This document shows positions 33,023-44,173 of a DNA stretch of 64,000 nucleotides, one piece after another. Numbering within the stretch: position 1 is the stretch's first letter; every line of letters starts with the position of its first letter. The notes under the pieces are model-generated. The model worked only from the letters and a program-made list of their open reading frames with translations. It made no database searches and was not told the origin of the DNA. Source of the DNA: Warburgia ugandensis (Eukaryota; Streptophyta; Magnoliopsida; Canellales; Canellaceae). The stretch lies in NCBI GenBank assembly GCA_035236585.1, contig CP141126.1, positions 11,855,001 to 11,919,000 on the forward strand, in the 5' to 3' direction. Position numbers and translations under genes: made by a program.

Positions 33023-35600
33023 TTGAGAAAGGCGATAGTAAATAGGATATCTCCAAAACATAAGATTCATATCACCACATGGAATATAGGAACATTAACA
33101 GGTAAGAGTTTGAAGTTAGTAGACACGATGAAACATAGGAGAGTCAACATTGCTTGCATCCAAGAAACCAAGTGGAAAGGGGATAAAGCTAGAGAAATAG
33201 ATGGATATAAATTATGGTATGTAAGAAAGGATAATAACAGAAATAGTGTAAGAATAATAGTGGATAAGGAATTAAAGGATAAAGTTGTGGACGTTAAAAG
33301 AATCAATGATAGAATTATAATAATAAAACTTGTTATAGGAGAGCGGATTATAAATGTTATAAGTGCATATTCACCACAAGTAGGATTACAAGAGATAATC
33401 AAGAGATAGTTTTTGGACAATATGGAAGGAGGCATGCAAGAAATTCCAAATACTGAGGAGATACTCGGTGATAGTTTAACCTCACAACATAGGTTAATGG
33501 TTATGAATATCCATATCAAAAGATAGAAAAAAAGAAATGAACTTAATAGGTATCCAAAATTAAGTGGTGGAACTTAAAAGGAGAGAAAATAACCTCATTC
33601 ACAAATAAGTTGATGGTAGAAAGAAATTGGAACTATGAAACAAAAGTAAATACCATGTTGATTAATATTGTTGAGTCCATTAAGAAAGTGGCAAAAGATG
33701 TCTTAGAAGTATCTAAAGGTAAAAGACAATTAGTAAAAGAAACATGGTTATTAAAGAAAAACGGATATGTTTTAAAGCATAGCAGAATACTAGAAATAAT
33801 GAAAACTATGAACAATATAAGAATGCTAAAAAGGTTGCTAAGAGAATAGTAAGTGAGGCTAAACTTAAAGCATATGATGAGCTCTATAATAGACTACGAA
33901 TAAGAGAATGTGAAAAATATGTGTTTAAACTTGCAAAAGTAAGAGAACAGAAGGGTGAGGACTTATATCATGTTAGGTGCATTAGAAGCGATGATCAAAA
34001 GGTATTAATCAAAGATGATGAGATCAAACAAAGGTGGGAGACATACTTTCAAAAATTGTTAAATGATAATGGCTCTGAGAATATAGGGATTGAAAATACT
34101 ACAAATCTAAATAACATTAGATATTATAGATATGAATGTAGAATTAGAATACCTGAAGTAAAAGAGGCTTTCAAAAAGATGAAATCAAGAAAGGCTATGG
34201 GGCCCGATGGTATACCAATAGAGGTTTGGAAGTATATAGGAGATATTGGAGTAGTTTAGTTGACCAAGTTATTTAACAAGATTATAAAAATAAAGAATAT
34301 ACCTGATGAGTGGAGGAAAAGCTCTATTATACCAATTTATAAGAATAAAAGAGACATACAAAGCTGCACTAATTATCAATGGATCAAACTTATGAACCAC
34401 ACTATGAAACTTTTTGAAAGAGTAATTGAGAAGAGGCTACAACATGAAACAAGTATATTAGAAAATCAATTTGGTTTCATGCTTGGGAGGTATACCATGG
34501 AAGTTATTTTCTTACTAAGACAATTAGTAGAGAAATATAGGGAAAGTAGGAAAGACCTCCACATGGTCTTTATCGACTTAAAGAAAGCTTATGATCGAGT
34601 CCCTATAGAGTTAATATGGAGGGTGTTGAGCTATAAAAGGGTTTCGCATGGGTATATAGACATAATTAAATATATATATATATATATATATGAGGGAGCA
34701 GTAACAAATGTTAAGACCACTAGTGGCAAGATTGGTGATTTTCTTGTCATTGTACGATTGCACCAAGGATCAGCATTGAGCCCATACCCTTTCACATTGG
34801 TTATGGATGAGTTAACAAAATATCTGCAAGAGGAGATTCCCTGGTGCATGTTATTTGTAGATGATATAGTCTTACTTAATGAGACAAGGGATGATATAAA
34901 CATAAAGCTATAGTTATGGAGGGAAGCATTAGAATCTAAAGGATTTAAAATTAGTCGAACTAAGACAAAATATATGGAATGCAATTTTAGCAAGGAGATG
35001 AGTAAAAGTGGAATATCAGTCAAGATTGATAACCAAAAAGTCCTCGTAAAAAACCACTTTCGGTACTTAGGATCAATGATTCATGAGAGTTGAGAGATTG
35101 AGAGGAAGGTTACCTAGAGAATCCAAAAGGGTTAGAACAAATGAAGATGTGCATCTGGAGTTTTGTGTGATTGGCAGGTGTCACTTAAACTAAAAGGAAA
35201 AATTTATAAGATGGCCATAAGGCCGACCACACTCTATAGATTAGAGTGTTGGGCAGTTAAGGAACATCATGCTCATAGGATGAGCGTCGTAGAAATGAGG
35301 ATGTTAAGATGGATGAGTGGTAATACAAGAAAGGATAGAATTAGAAATGAAAATATTAGATGAAATTTAGGGATAGCACCAATAGGCAACAAGATGAGAG
35401 AGATTAGACTTAGATGGTTTGGACATGTTCAAAGGAAACCAACAACAGCACCAATTAGATTGAGTGAGACAATACAGGGGAAGGCCCAAAAGAATGTGGG
35501 TAGAAGTGGTGGGGAAAGATTTAAAAACTTTGGAACTAATGAGGCCATGGTACTTAATAAAGAGGAATGGAGGAATCAGATTAATGTGACGGACCCCTAA
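33023..35600 (+). pseudogene. RTE endonuclease-reverse transcriptase ORF, disrupted
   Basis: Endonuclease start HKIHITTWNIGTLTGKS, then IQETKWKG and ISAYSPQVG (33050-33400). The rest of the endonuclease is missing: the reading jumps from QEIPN to TSQHRLMV, so about 100 residues are deleted. Further on come KSRKAMGPDGIPIEVWKY (RT start, about 34180-34240), a stop at 34257, IPIYKNKRD, ENQFGFMLGR, HMVFIDLKKAYDRVP, RLHQGSALSPYPF and the catalytic-site box FVDDIVLL (about 34850-34875). The C-terminal part has LYRLECWAVK, RMLRWMSGNTRKDRIRNENIR and RLRWFGHVQR. Several frameshifts and stops make it inactive. A TA microsatellite has expanded inside the RT at 34668-34690. Confidence 0.85.
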
Positions 35601-35632
35601 TGGAAATAAGGTCTTGATGATGATGATGATAT

Positions 35633-36343
35633 ATTTAGAATCTCTTAGCTAGGCAGAGGAAGAAAGAATGATCATCTGTACTCCACATTTTTTTACAAGA
35701 CTAGAGAAGAAAGTTGCCCACGAGATAAGGGGCGTGGGTTATTCCACGTTAGATTGGTTTTGTTTCAAGGTCATAGATTTATCTCGTTTGTGCCACGTAT
35801 GATTAGTTTTTATTCAAACCAATATTAAGTTTCCAACTGATGCGTGCATATCCATGCTTATTTGTTGTTTAAATCATGTTGTTGATTTATATTAATATTG
35901 GCAAAATAGCTAAGTACCATTTGAATATCATTGTTGATTCATATTTATATCAACTAAGATTTATTTTTTTAATTTCATTTGTCAATTTATGCTGATATAG
36001 AAGCATGAAGTGCATGGATTTGTTTGCTATAGGTGCATAGAGTGCATGGATTGATTTGTTAAAGGTCATGAAGGGCATAGATTTGTTTGTTATAGGTGTA
36101 TGGATTATAGGTTTATGGTTTGATTTAATGTAGTCACACGGATTATAGGCGCATGGATTGATTGGATGTAGGCGCATGGGTGGATTGAACATGGGCGCAT
36201 GAATTGATTAAATGCCATTCATTATTCCATATTAATGTAGGCGTACATGCTAGATCATTTTCACCCCCATTGATTTCACTCATCCTTGATTTTACGGTCA
36301 CTCTTGGCGAGTTTTTTTTATTTTGGATTACACCATTGATTTC
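35633..36343. other. Intergenic with degenerate GCATGGATTGATT repeats
   Basis: No gene seen. Between about 36010 and 36215 a motif close to TAGGCGCATGGATTGATT recurs six or more times with variation, a decayed minisatellite. Confidence 0.5.
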
Positions 36344-36524
36344 AAAAGGGGAGCCTTGGCACAATAGTAAAAGTTGTCATCATGTGACCTTGAAGTTATA
36401 GGTTCGAGGTGTGGAAACAGCCTCTTGCAAATGTAAGGTAAGGTTGTGTACTTTAGGCCTTTTTGGTCGGTCCTTTTCCCAAACTGTGCATAGGTAGGAG
36501 CTCCGTGCAGTGGGGCTGCCCCTT
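36344..36524 (+). mobile_element. Au SINE, full length, 17-bp TSD
   Basis: Starts AAAAGGGGAGCCTTGGCAC, has tRNA-like A and B boxes (TTGGCACAATAG, GGTTCGAGGT) and ends GGGGCTGCCCCTT. Exact direct repeats ATTACACCATTGATTTC flank it (36327-36343, 36525-36541). Confidence 0.92.
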
Positions 36525-36809
36525 ATTACACCATTGATTTCCGTGTTAGTACGGTGCATGTCCTTCAAATTATAAATTCCGGGTCATGTGCATGACTTCT
36601 TCGCCTAACCTTGTGATTTTCATATGCACCAACTTCTAGATTGTCTTAGATAGCACCGTAAATTCCAAATTGACATTGCTGGGTTGAGAAAACATGTTTT
36701 TGTAGAAAATGTGTGCAAGAGATCTTCAAGTTTACGGCTTCTCTAAAAAAAGAAAAAAGAAAAATCATGGAAATTATAAATGAAGAGGGCAGAATTTTAC
36801 TTATCTATC

Positions 36810-36945
36810 AGTTTAAGGCGCGAAAACAACCTCTTATAAAATGCTAAAATGCAAGGTAAGACTGTGTACTTTAGACCATTGCAGTCCGCTCCTTCCCCGA
36901 ACCCTGCATAGGCGGGAGCTTCGTGCACCGGGGCTGCCCTTTATC
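36810..36945 (+). mobile_element. Au SINE, 5'-truncated
   Basis: Matches the family from just after the B box to the 3' end (GGGGCTGCCCTTTAT). Confidence 0.85.
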
Positions 36946-38082
36946 AGCAAACTTCACAAATTCTTTTTCATGCTTTTCATTGCATAATAACTGAGTACAA
37001 TTCAATAGCTTCCTGCTATTGGTTTAATCTTACAGTCAACTCAAAACCTTGATTTGTTCTTTTACAATAAATCTCAGAAGCATAGAGCATTGTGATGGTA
37101 ACTGCGATGGGGCTCGTGATTAAGAGATCCACTCTCCTCTGATTCTGCTATGGGACTCAGCATGCTCAGCTTGATATGGGAGGTTACTTTGGCTATAAAT
37201 TTTCATTGATCAAATGTGGCTCTAAGTTACCATAAATCACTCAAATTGGACTTGGAGATAAAGCCCGGACACAGTACTCTCAAATGAATATCAGGTCCAA
37301 TACATATAAAGTAGTTTAGTTGCTAGAAAAAGCATGAATGCATGTGGGCTTCTCATTGACAAATCATCAACAATGCTCATGCCATTAATGCTTTCTCAGC
37401 AGACAACAATGCTGACAGTAGAGAAGTGACACTTTGCTGACTCCCCAACTGATTGCAGGCTCGCAGCCTGCAACTACCATGCTGAAACAATCTTTAGAGC
37501 TGCTAAAACACGTACAACTCACACAGGAATTTGTCAAATTTCATAACATGACTAAGAAGATAACAATTTTGTCAAACAAATCCTATGAAAAAAGCCGTAT
37601 GCCATAAAATTTACATGTAATATGAAGTATAAATATACAACTAGCCAATTTCAATGGCCACAAGAAATTCAGATGCTCCGTGCAAGCGAATTGGAGGAGC
37701 TGTGAGGTGACAAAGCGTGCCATGAGGTACAGCAGGAACAGCCAAATCCATTTTGATGGCCGGGAGAACAAGAGCCACACTGCACTAAAGAAAGAGAAGA
37801 ACTTCAGAAACTCAACCACTACCTCAACTGCTGGATGGAAATTGTCCTTGGTATTATAGAATTCAGATGAATAAAGAACTCCATGGCTTCAGGGGAATAA
37901 CGGCGCACCACTTTAAGGATGATCCTCCAGTCAAATCCTTCTGAATTGCCAGTTTAAATGCATTTAGGATTCAAAAATGGGTACAGATCATAACAGTAGC
38001 TCGAGGTTTCTTAACATGGCCTTGATGTGATAACAGAGATCACCCATTTACTGCCAAATAATCATCAAAATCTAAGCTGCTT
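36946..38082. other. 3' flank of the DUF668 gene
   Basis: Mostly non-coding. On the minus strand 37583-37860 encodes a hydrophobic stretch (WLLFSRPSKWIWLFLLYLMARF) with no recognised family. As it lies just downstream of the DUF668 gene on the same strand, it may be 3' UTR or a decayed gene exon. I do not call it a gene. Confidence 0.4.
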
Positions 38083-39741
38083 TTAGCTTCTAATAAACCT
38101 ACAGATATAATTCAGGCCAACAAGAAGCTCTGTGATTACTGTTTCAGTCTTTGCCTGATCTGCAAAGAACAGAGTTTCCAAAAGAAACACGTTTGTCTTT
38201 GAGACTAATTGCTTCTGCTCAAAATTCCGCTCTGACTGCCACCTGATCATGTTATGAGCCAAAGGAGTCAACCAGTCCAATATTCTTCCCAAGGCTTCGT
38301 TCCACTCTGCAGCAAGATTGGCATCATAAACAGATGAGGCCAAGGTTTTGGTGTAGGACTTTAACCTTGCCCTCAGAGCTGCTCTTATGCGCACAGGTAA
38401 CATATTATACAGGTCGTCTCTTACATCAGGAGCTATCAGGTGGGGATATGTCACCAACTTCTCGATTATGATTATAATGTTTGCATAGTGAGCAGCTAAA
38501 GCGGCAGCTCCAAGAGTCGATGGAGGAGCATTCAACACCAACCTCCTGTTGGAACTTAGGAGAGATGCTAAATTGTTGTTGAGAATGTTGCTCCAATCAA
38601 CAAAAGGTTCTGAATTGACATCTTCAGTCCCATCAGGCATTCCTGAAACAAAACCCTTTGATCTTTGATTTCCAACACCAACTGGCGTATAGCTCTGCAA
38701 CCTTGGGTTCAAATCTCCACCACCCGTCATGCATCCTTTAAATGGCCCCACAGAAGCCGACCACTTAGTTTTCGATCGCAAGGGTCTGCTGTTGCTGGAA
38801 AGAGGCCCTGATTTTGTAAACCATCTCCCGCTATCCGTGGAAAGGCGTCCCGATTTGGCAACGAATCTTCCAAGGGGACCGGAAGCGAACCTACCCAAAT
38901 AACTCTCCGACGGATGAACAGATGATCGTGCCAATGCAGTGATAGACCGACTGCGTGGAAGGTGATTCAAAACTCTCGAATCACCACTTCCACCAGCCAT
39001 AGGTTGAATCCCAAAAACATGTTTGATTCTCCCAACTATCGTGAAGAGCGACCGTGCCAGAAGGCGAACAGCATAATCGAAAGTCCGATTCCAAAGCGAA
39101 TTCTCTCGAAGATGCTTCACATCCTGCCTCTGCCACACCACTTTCCGCTGGAAATCGACAAAATTCCCCCGACTCAGATCATCGCCGTTTCCATGCATCC
39201 TCCGCAATGTCTGCTCAAGCTCCGTAAGCACTTCCATCTCCTGGTACAAATTTGCAGTTGCCGCAACAAATCTCTCCATCTTATTAACCTTCCGCCTCAT
39301 CTTCTTCCACGTATACGCCCAACCATAAACATCAGCAGCACCTCCATTCTTAATCAGATCAACAAAAACATGCTCCAAACCCTGCAAAACAGAGTCCGAA
39401 CACTTTTTCCCGAGCTGAGCAACCGATCTCGCCGCGAACCCTAAATTATCAATAATCTCCGCAAGAACCAACCCTAGGAGATACTCATCATCATCAGAAA
39501 CAAGCTTCCGCACTCCCTCCGAGTCAATCACCTCATCTCTCAACATAACCACCTGTTCATCACTCAAACACTTCCACAGATGAACCACTTTGGACATCAA
39601 ACTCGCAACCTCAAAAGCCAGCACTCCAATCGTAGCTTTCTCGCTCTCCACACGCGACGACGACCGCCGACTCCACAAACTACTCCCGACGCGGCTAAAC
39701 CATGACTCCATCACCATTTCGCCGGAGTAAAGAAAACCCAC
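38083..39741 (-). CDS. DUF3475/DUF668 protein (PSK-simulator-related family), intronless
   Basis: A 552-codon single-exon frame. Residues about 38-95 (IGVLAFEVASLMSKVVHLWKC onward) match the DUF3475 pattern, and residues about 408-490 (STLGAAALAAHYANIIIIIEK, then LPVRIRAALRARLKS) match DUF668. The linker (about 240-400) is Ser/Arg-rich with repeated GRF and SGR motifs and looks disordered. There is no signal peptide or membrane segment. In Arabidopsis the wider family includes the PSI proteins linked to growth promotion by phytosulfokine signalling; the shorter intronless members, which this resembles, are less studied. Starts at 39741, 39717 and 39711 are in frame. The last gives MESWFSRVGSSLW, the form I find most family-like. 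A 49-codon upstream ORF ends 12 bp before the longest start. Confidence 0.9.
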   Translation of the reverse strand: MGFLYSGEMVMESWFSRVGSSLWSRRSSSRVESEKATIGVLAFEVASLMSKVVHLWKCLSDEQVVMLRDEVIDSEGVRKLVSDDDEYLLGLVLAEIIDNLGFAARSVAQLGKKCSDSVLQGLEHVFVDLIKNGGAADVYGWAYTWKKMRRKVNKMERFVAATANLYQEMEVLTELEQTLRRMHGNGDDLSRGNFVDFQRKVVWQRQDVKHLRENSLWNRTFDYAVRLLARSLFTIVGRIKHVFGIQPMAGGSGDSRVLNHLPRSRSITALARSSVHPSESYLGRFASGPLGRFVAKSGRLSTDSGRWFTKSGPLSSNSRPLRSKTKWSASVGPFKGCMTGGGDLNPRLQSYTPVGVGNQRSKGFVSGMPDGTEDVNSEPFVDWSNILNNNLASLLSSNRRLVLNAPPSTLGAAALAAHYANIIIIIEKLVTYPHLIAPDVRDDLYNMLPVRIRAALRARLKSYTKTLASSVYDANLAAEWNEALGRILDWLTPLAHNMIRWQSERNFEQKQLVSKTNVFLLETLFFADQAKTETVITELLVGLNYICRFIRS

Positions 39742-39752
39742 AAACCTTAACC

Positions 39753-39902
39753 CTAGTTTTCTCTCAGATCTAACGATTTTAACCTAGAGGAAGGAGAGAA
39801 AACAGTAGAATGGATAAGCTTACCAGATGTATACCTCCGACATTTTGGATCAAACGCGGTTTCAGCCGAAATCCTCCGTAGGCTATTCAACCACGACTCC
39901 AT
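39753..39902 (-). CDS. Upstream ORF of the DUF668 gene, starting MESW
   Basis: Fifty codons including the stop, on the same strand as and just before the DUF668 gene. It begins MESWLNSLRRIS, and the main protein begins MESWFSRVGSSLW. The two starts also agree at the nucleotide level (ATGGAGTCnTGGTT). It could be a regulatory uORF, the relic of a duplicated first exon, or an alternative first exon using the donor CTGGTAAGC near 39823. It is not established that it is translated. Confidence 0.45.
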   Translation of the reverse strand: MESWLNSLRRISAETAFDPKCRRYTSGKLIHSTVFSPSSRLKSLDLREN

Positions 39903-40315
39903 TAGAAACCAGGATGGTAAGAAAAGGCAACAGAAAAATCATAGAAATAAATGACCTCGGAAAATGATGGATGGGTTTCCAGATAGAGTATAATAAGAGG
40001 AGAGGGCAGTCCAAGCAAAGCAGAGAGGACGGCTACTCGTCGGCATCGGCCCCAGACGCCCAGATACAGTCAAAGACTAGACAATGGGCGCCAGTTCGGA
40101 TGATGGTGCAGCGTGCTGGGAACGTAAGCCCGGGGTTTTCGTTTTGAGTTGAGTCGGGTGGACTCCCGATTTCTATAATATATAATTTTAGTTTGTATTT
40201 TTACAAGCTATTTTCACTCGTTAAACAAAAATTTTAAGCTCACATCTAAGTTTTAAAATTAAAAAGTAAAATTACTAATAGAAAATATAGTAATCCTAAA
40301 TTGTGAATACTTAGA
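39903..40315. other. Probable promoter region of the DUF668 gene
   Basis: Non-coding. Relative to the minus-strand gene this is the upstream flank. No clear TATA box position can be fixed. Confidence 0.35.
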
Positions 40316-40491
40316 AGGAAATCTTGGCACAACGGTAAAAGTTATTGTCATGCGACCTTAAGGTCACGGGTTCAAAGTGTGGAATCAGCCTCTTGCAAAA
40401 TGCAAGGTAAGGTTGCCTATAGGGCCTTGTGGTCCTCCCGTTTCCCAACCTTGCATAGGCAGGAGCTTCATGCACTGAAGCTACCTTTTTT
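40316..40491 (+). mobile_element. Au SINE, TSD of about 19 bp
   Basis: Family sequence from GGAAATCTTGGCACAACGG to CTACCTTTTT. Flanked by TAAATTGTGAATACTTAGA (40297-40315) and a copy with two differences (40492-40510). Confidence 0.9.
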
Positions 40492-41773
40492 TAGATTGTG
40501 AATACTTGGAGATGGTAATGGTGAGGAGGAGATATACTTTGGTTGGAGGCTTCGGGGAGTGTTTCAGCATTTTAGTTGAGTTTCACGGAGGTAACGTGGA
40601 GACCCAGTTTGTGGGCAGTGGCCCAATGAAAGGCAAAAAGGATGGAGAGGCATTTCTCGAAGCCAATGGTGGGGGTTAATCTTTGGTTTTTCTCTAAAAA
40701 TATTATTATATTTTAGCATTTTGGTAGAAAAGTCTAATGTTTGTTTTAGTTTTGTAAGTTTGCCATTAAGTTTTCGTGAACCTTGTAAAATTGTTATTCA
40801 ATTAGTTTTCCATCCTCTTCCATGTTAGTTTTTTTGAATTTCTGATGTTACCTTTTTATATTTCTTTCTCTTAATACGTTTTAATAGGCCTACTACCTCA
40901 CAAACCTAGATGTGATTAAGTTGCCAATTTCGGCCACCAAGTTTAATGATTTTTTTAATGAAAAATAATACAATTTGATAACAAGGAAGCTAATGGTAAG
41001 ATTAGATTGCAATACAAAACCAACTGATAATGAGATATTCAACCGTAAACATACTATTTTCACCAATCTGCACAAACAGCACCTATTAAGCTTTTTCAAA
41101 GAAATTCAACAATTTAAACTTTAATTTCTAACTGAAATTTGATATAAAAATCTTATTAACACAAATTAGAACATAATCAATGCTTTAAATCAAAAGCAGA
41201 ACAAATTTAAAAATTCAAGCTTAAAATATAACCAAAATATTGTTTCTATTCACGCTACAAAGATGATTAGCAAACTTTAAACTCTTTGTTCGATGCCTTT
41301 TTAAATAAAAATTAGAAATCTAAGGCTTGACTCTTCTTCTTCTTCTTAATGTCTTTTGTTTAACACAATCAATTTTAGAGATTTTGATTAATTAATAAAA
41401 TAAAAATTACATGCAAAGTCCTACAAGAACATATTAAGAGAGAGAAACAGAGAAGGATAATAATAAAAAATTGAAAAAACTACAAGGAAAGGCAGATGAA
41501 AAACTAATAGAATGAAAATTTTGCAACGTTCACGAAAACTTAATGCCAAATTTGCAAAACTAAAAAAAGTTAGACTTTTTTTACAAAAATGCCAAAATAT
41601 AATAGCATTTTTGCAAATAAAACTCTTAAGTTTTTTGCCTTGGGCTAGCTAAGTGGTTGGACCATTCTAGGGTGGGAGTTTACATGATTGGGTAATTGGG
41701 TAGAACTAATTGAGGGTAAATCGGCAATTGGTGGAGAAAGAGTTTTATGATTTCCTAGTTTGACATTGTAGTT
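40492..41773. other. Intergenic, no gene seen
   Basis: AT-rich from 40680 onward, with nothing identifiable. Confidence 0.5.
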
Positions 41774-41950
41774 GAAGGAGAGGCTTGGCGCAATGGTAAA
41801 AGTTGTCATTATGTGACCTTGAGGTCACGGGTTCAAGGCGTGGAATCAACCTCTTGCAAAAATGCAAGGTAAGACTGCCTATGTTAGGTCATTGTGACTC
41901 GCCCCCTTCTTCAAACCCCACATAGGCGGGAGCTTCGTGCACCAGCGTGC
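41774..41950 (+). mobile_element. Au SINE, 20-bp TSD
   Basis: Full length with A box TTGGCGCAATGG and B box GGTTCAAGGC. Flanked by CCTAGTTTGACATTGTAGTT (41754-41773) and a one-mismatch copy at 41951-41970. Confidence 0.92.
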
Positions 41951-42557
41951 CCTAGTTTGACACTGTAGTTATGTGACTTTTCCAATGACTACAAAAGAAA
42001 ACAAAAATGTCTACTCTTTGCACGGGTCTTTCTCTTGACGTTGTTGTTGGGTCAGTTTCCACGTGCATGTTTATGTCAACACTTCGAGCGTAGTTTTCTT
42101 CCCGATGACATGTATGTGGAGGAACGGACAGCTCTGCCATTATTCTCTAAGGGAAAAATAGGTATTTCGCTTTAAAAAATCAAGATTTGTTTGCATTAAA
42201 AAATTATATTGTAAATATAATTTTATTTTCTTGCACAACATAGCATGGTCTATGAAATTTTAACTAGTCAAGGAATACACATGATGTAGCAAAAATTACA
42301 CGGCATCGTAAAAATATCATCGTCGTCAAAATCTTATCTCCATTAGGGATCGGTCACGTGAATCATGTTCCTTAAATTGTCAATATAAAGCTGAAGGATC
42401 AATATGTAAAAATATATAAGCCGCCAGCCCCCTCCTAGACGTATGTGTGATGTAGCATGCTTTGATTGGTTGCATATGAAGAAAAGTTTACCTTCAACCT
42501 TTAGATTTGGCTTTGGGGGAGCATGAATGATGTTCAAGATCTATTGGATAAACAGTG

Positions 42558-42746
42558 AAGGGGAGCTTTTGGCGCAGTGGTAGAGTTGTCGTAGCGTGAC
42601 CTTGAGGCTTGAGGTCACGGGTTCAAGGCATAAAAATAACCTCTTGGAAAATAAAAATTAAGGCTGCATACTATTGACCTTTGTGGTACACCCCTTCTCC
42701 GAACCCTAGATAAGCGGGAGCTTCGTGCACCAAGCCTACCCTTTTT
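42558..42746 (+). mobile_element. Au SINE, 19-bp TSD
   Basis: Contains a local duplication of GAGGCTT between the boxes. Flanked by ATCTATTGGATAAACAGTG (42539-42557) and a two-mismatch copy (42747-42765). Confidence 0.9.
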
Positions 42747-43307
42747 ATCTATTAGATAAATAGTGGATCTTTTCAAACCTAACACAAAAAAGGTGAGCGT
42801 TCTTTCCTCATTTTTTGTCTAACTACTACATTTCTTATCCTCTTGGCATCTGTTTTCTTGACTTTTTTACGTTCCCAACTTTTAGCCCCTCTTTTCTTCT
42901 TCTTCTCTTGCTGATCTTATTTTTTAGTATATTTGTACAAATGTGCCTGACTTACAAGTTCCCCAGAGGAAGTCCCCGAATGCCTTTTAAGGATTTGCTA
43001 CATTTAAAACGTCAAAAACCATTTAATATGCGGTCATATCCCTTGCTTCTATTTTTCTCTACAAATTTTCATTACTTCTTCTCCAAACGCAATTTTCATG
43101 AATCTAGCATTTTTTATGAGAAGCGCCATACTTTTGCATTTACAAGTATTTAAATATAAAATAATGATTAATTAAATGTTTAAGAAAAAGTGTGAAGTTT
43201 CATTTGCATATTTGCGTTTGTGGATAATATTGTAGTAGAAGAAATTATGAAGTGAGATAGCAAATGAATAGATATATTAAGGGAACATATTTGGCCACTT
43301 TGTAATG

Positions 43308-43395
43308 ATAGCAACGGTAAAAGTTGTCGTCATATGACCTTGAGGTAACGGGTTCAAAGTGTGGAATCAGCCTCTTGCAAAAATACTAGGTATGG
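43308..43395 (+). mobile_element. Au SINE, 3'-truncated
   Basis: Only the tRNA-like part, from CAACGGTAAAAGTTGTCGTC through CCTCTTGCAAAAATAC. Confidence 0.8.
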
Positions 43396-43970
43396 CCACT
43401 CTGTAATAATAGAATTTAGTCCGAAGTCTCCCTGTCAAGAATTGTGTTGTGATTTTTTCTTTAAGAGAACACTTCTCTTTGTTAAGAAGACTCATTTTTG
43501 TTATGTTTCTGGAATGTAGTAATTAGTGACTACATGAATTCCTAGACTCTGCTACAAATAACTAATATTGGTCTTACTTAAAATATAATAATTTGAAGGA
43601 TATTGCTCTTTTTCTATTATAACTTCATAACTTAATTGTTCATACATATTTTTTAAGTTAATAGTAAAAAAAGCAAACTGACGGCTAACCAATATGCTTC
43701 ACATAACAAGAAAACACCAATAATTCATAAAAAAAAGCACACGAAACTTTTGGGTTGGGTGCGTAAGTGTGGCACAATGGCACAAGATTGAGTTTCAATC
43801 ATAAAGGTCATGATTTGGCGGATTCTAAAGGTTTTGTGTTTCTCCATTAAAAAAATAACTTCTTAGGTAGAGATAGATGCATGAAAAATTATGTAAAACA
43901 TACTTAAAATATAATATAATATTAGATTGTCAAACATCACTCTATCAGTAAAACCATGTGATTTCATAAA

Positions 43971-44173
43971 AGGAAAATCTACAAAAATATAAATGTTATG
44001 ACTGATATAACCCCCTCCAAATATTGCCAAGATATAAAAGTTTTGAGTCCAACCATTGTGGTACTATTGTGTTGTTTCTTATATATGATTGAAAGAAAAG
44101 ATAATTCTTAATCTAACAGGAAGCCAATAAGAAAGATAAAGCATTTTCTAGGAGAAACGTTTTAAAGAGATAA
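43971..44173. repeat. Direct repeat, copy 1 (about 200 bp)
   Basis: Shares long identical stretches with 45369-45571, for example CTCCAAATATTGCCAAGATA and ATATGATTGAAAGAAAAGAT. Confidence 0.85.

Larger units (their letters stand above)
32780..35632 (+). mobile_element. RTE-type LINE copy B
   Basis: A 5' leader of three tandem monomers (32804-33007), a single ORF layout with endonuclease then reverse transcriptase, and a 3' end of tandem TGATGA units (35610-35630) together define the RTE clade. The 3' tail GGTCTTGATGATGATGATG recurs in two tiny insertions elsewhere in this window. The 5' boundary is placed where similarity to fragment A begins and is approximate. I could not identify a TSD. 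Confidence 0.85.

Noticed and set aside
36344-36440. tRNA gene
   Set aside because: The A and B boxes belong to tRNA-derived SINE heads, which do not form a complete cloverleaf or acceptor stem.
38962-39444. 160-codon plus-strand open frame
   Set aside because: Antisense shadow of the DUF668 coding region.
39784-39823. A 40-bp 5' UTR intron in the DUF668 gene
   Set aside because: Donor and acceptor look good, but 40 bp is shorter than plant introns normally spliced.
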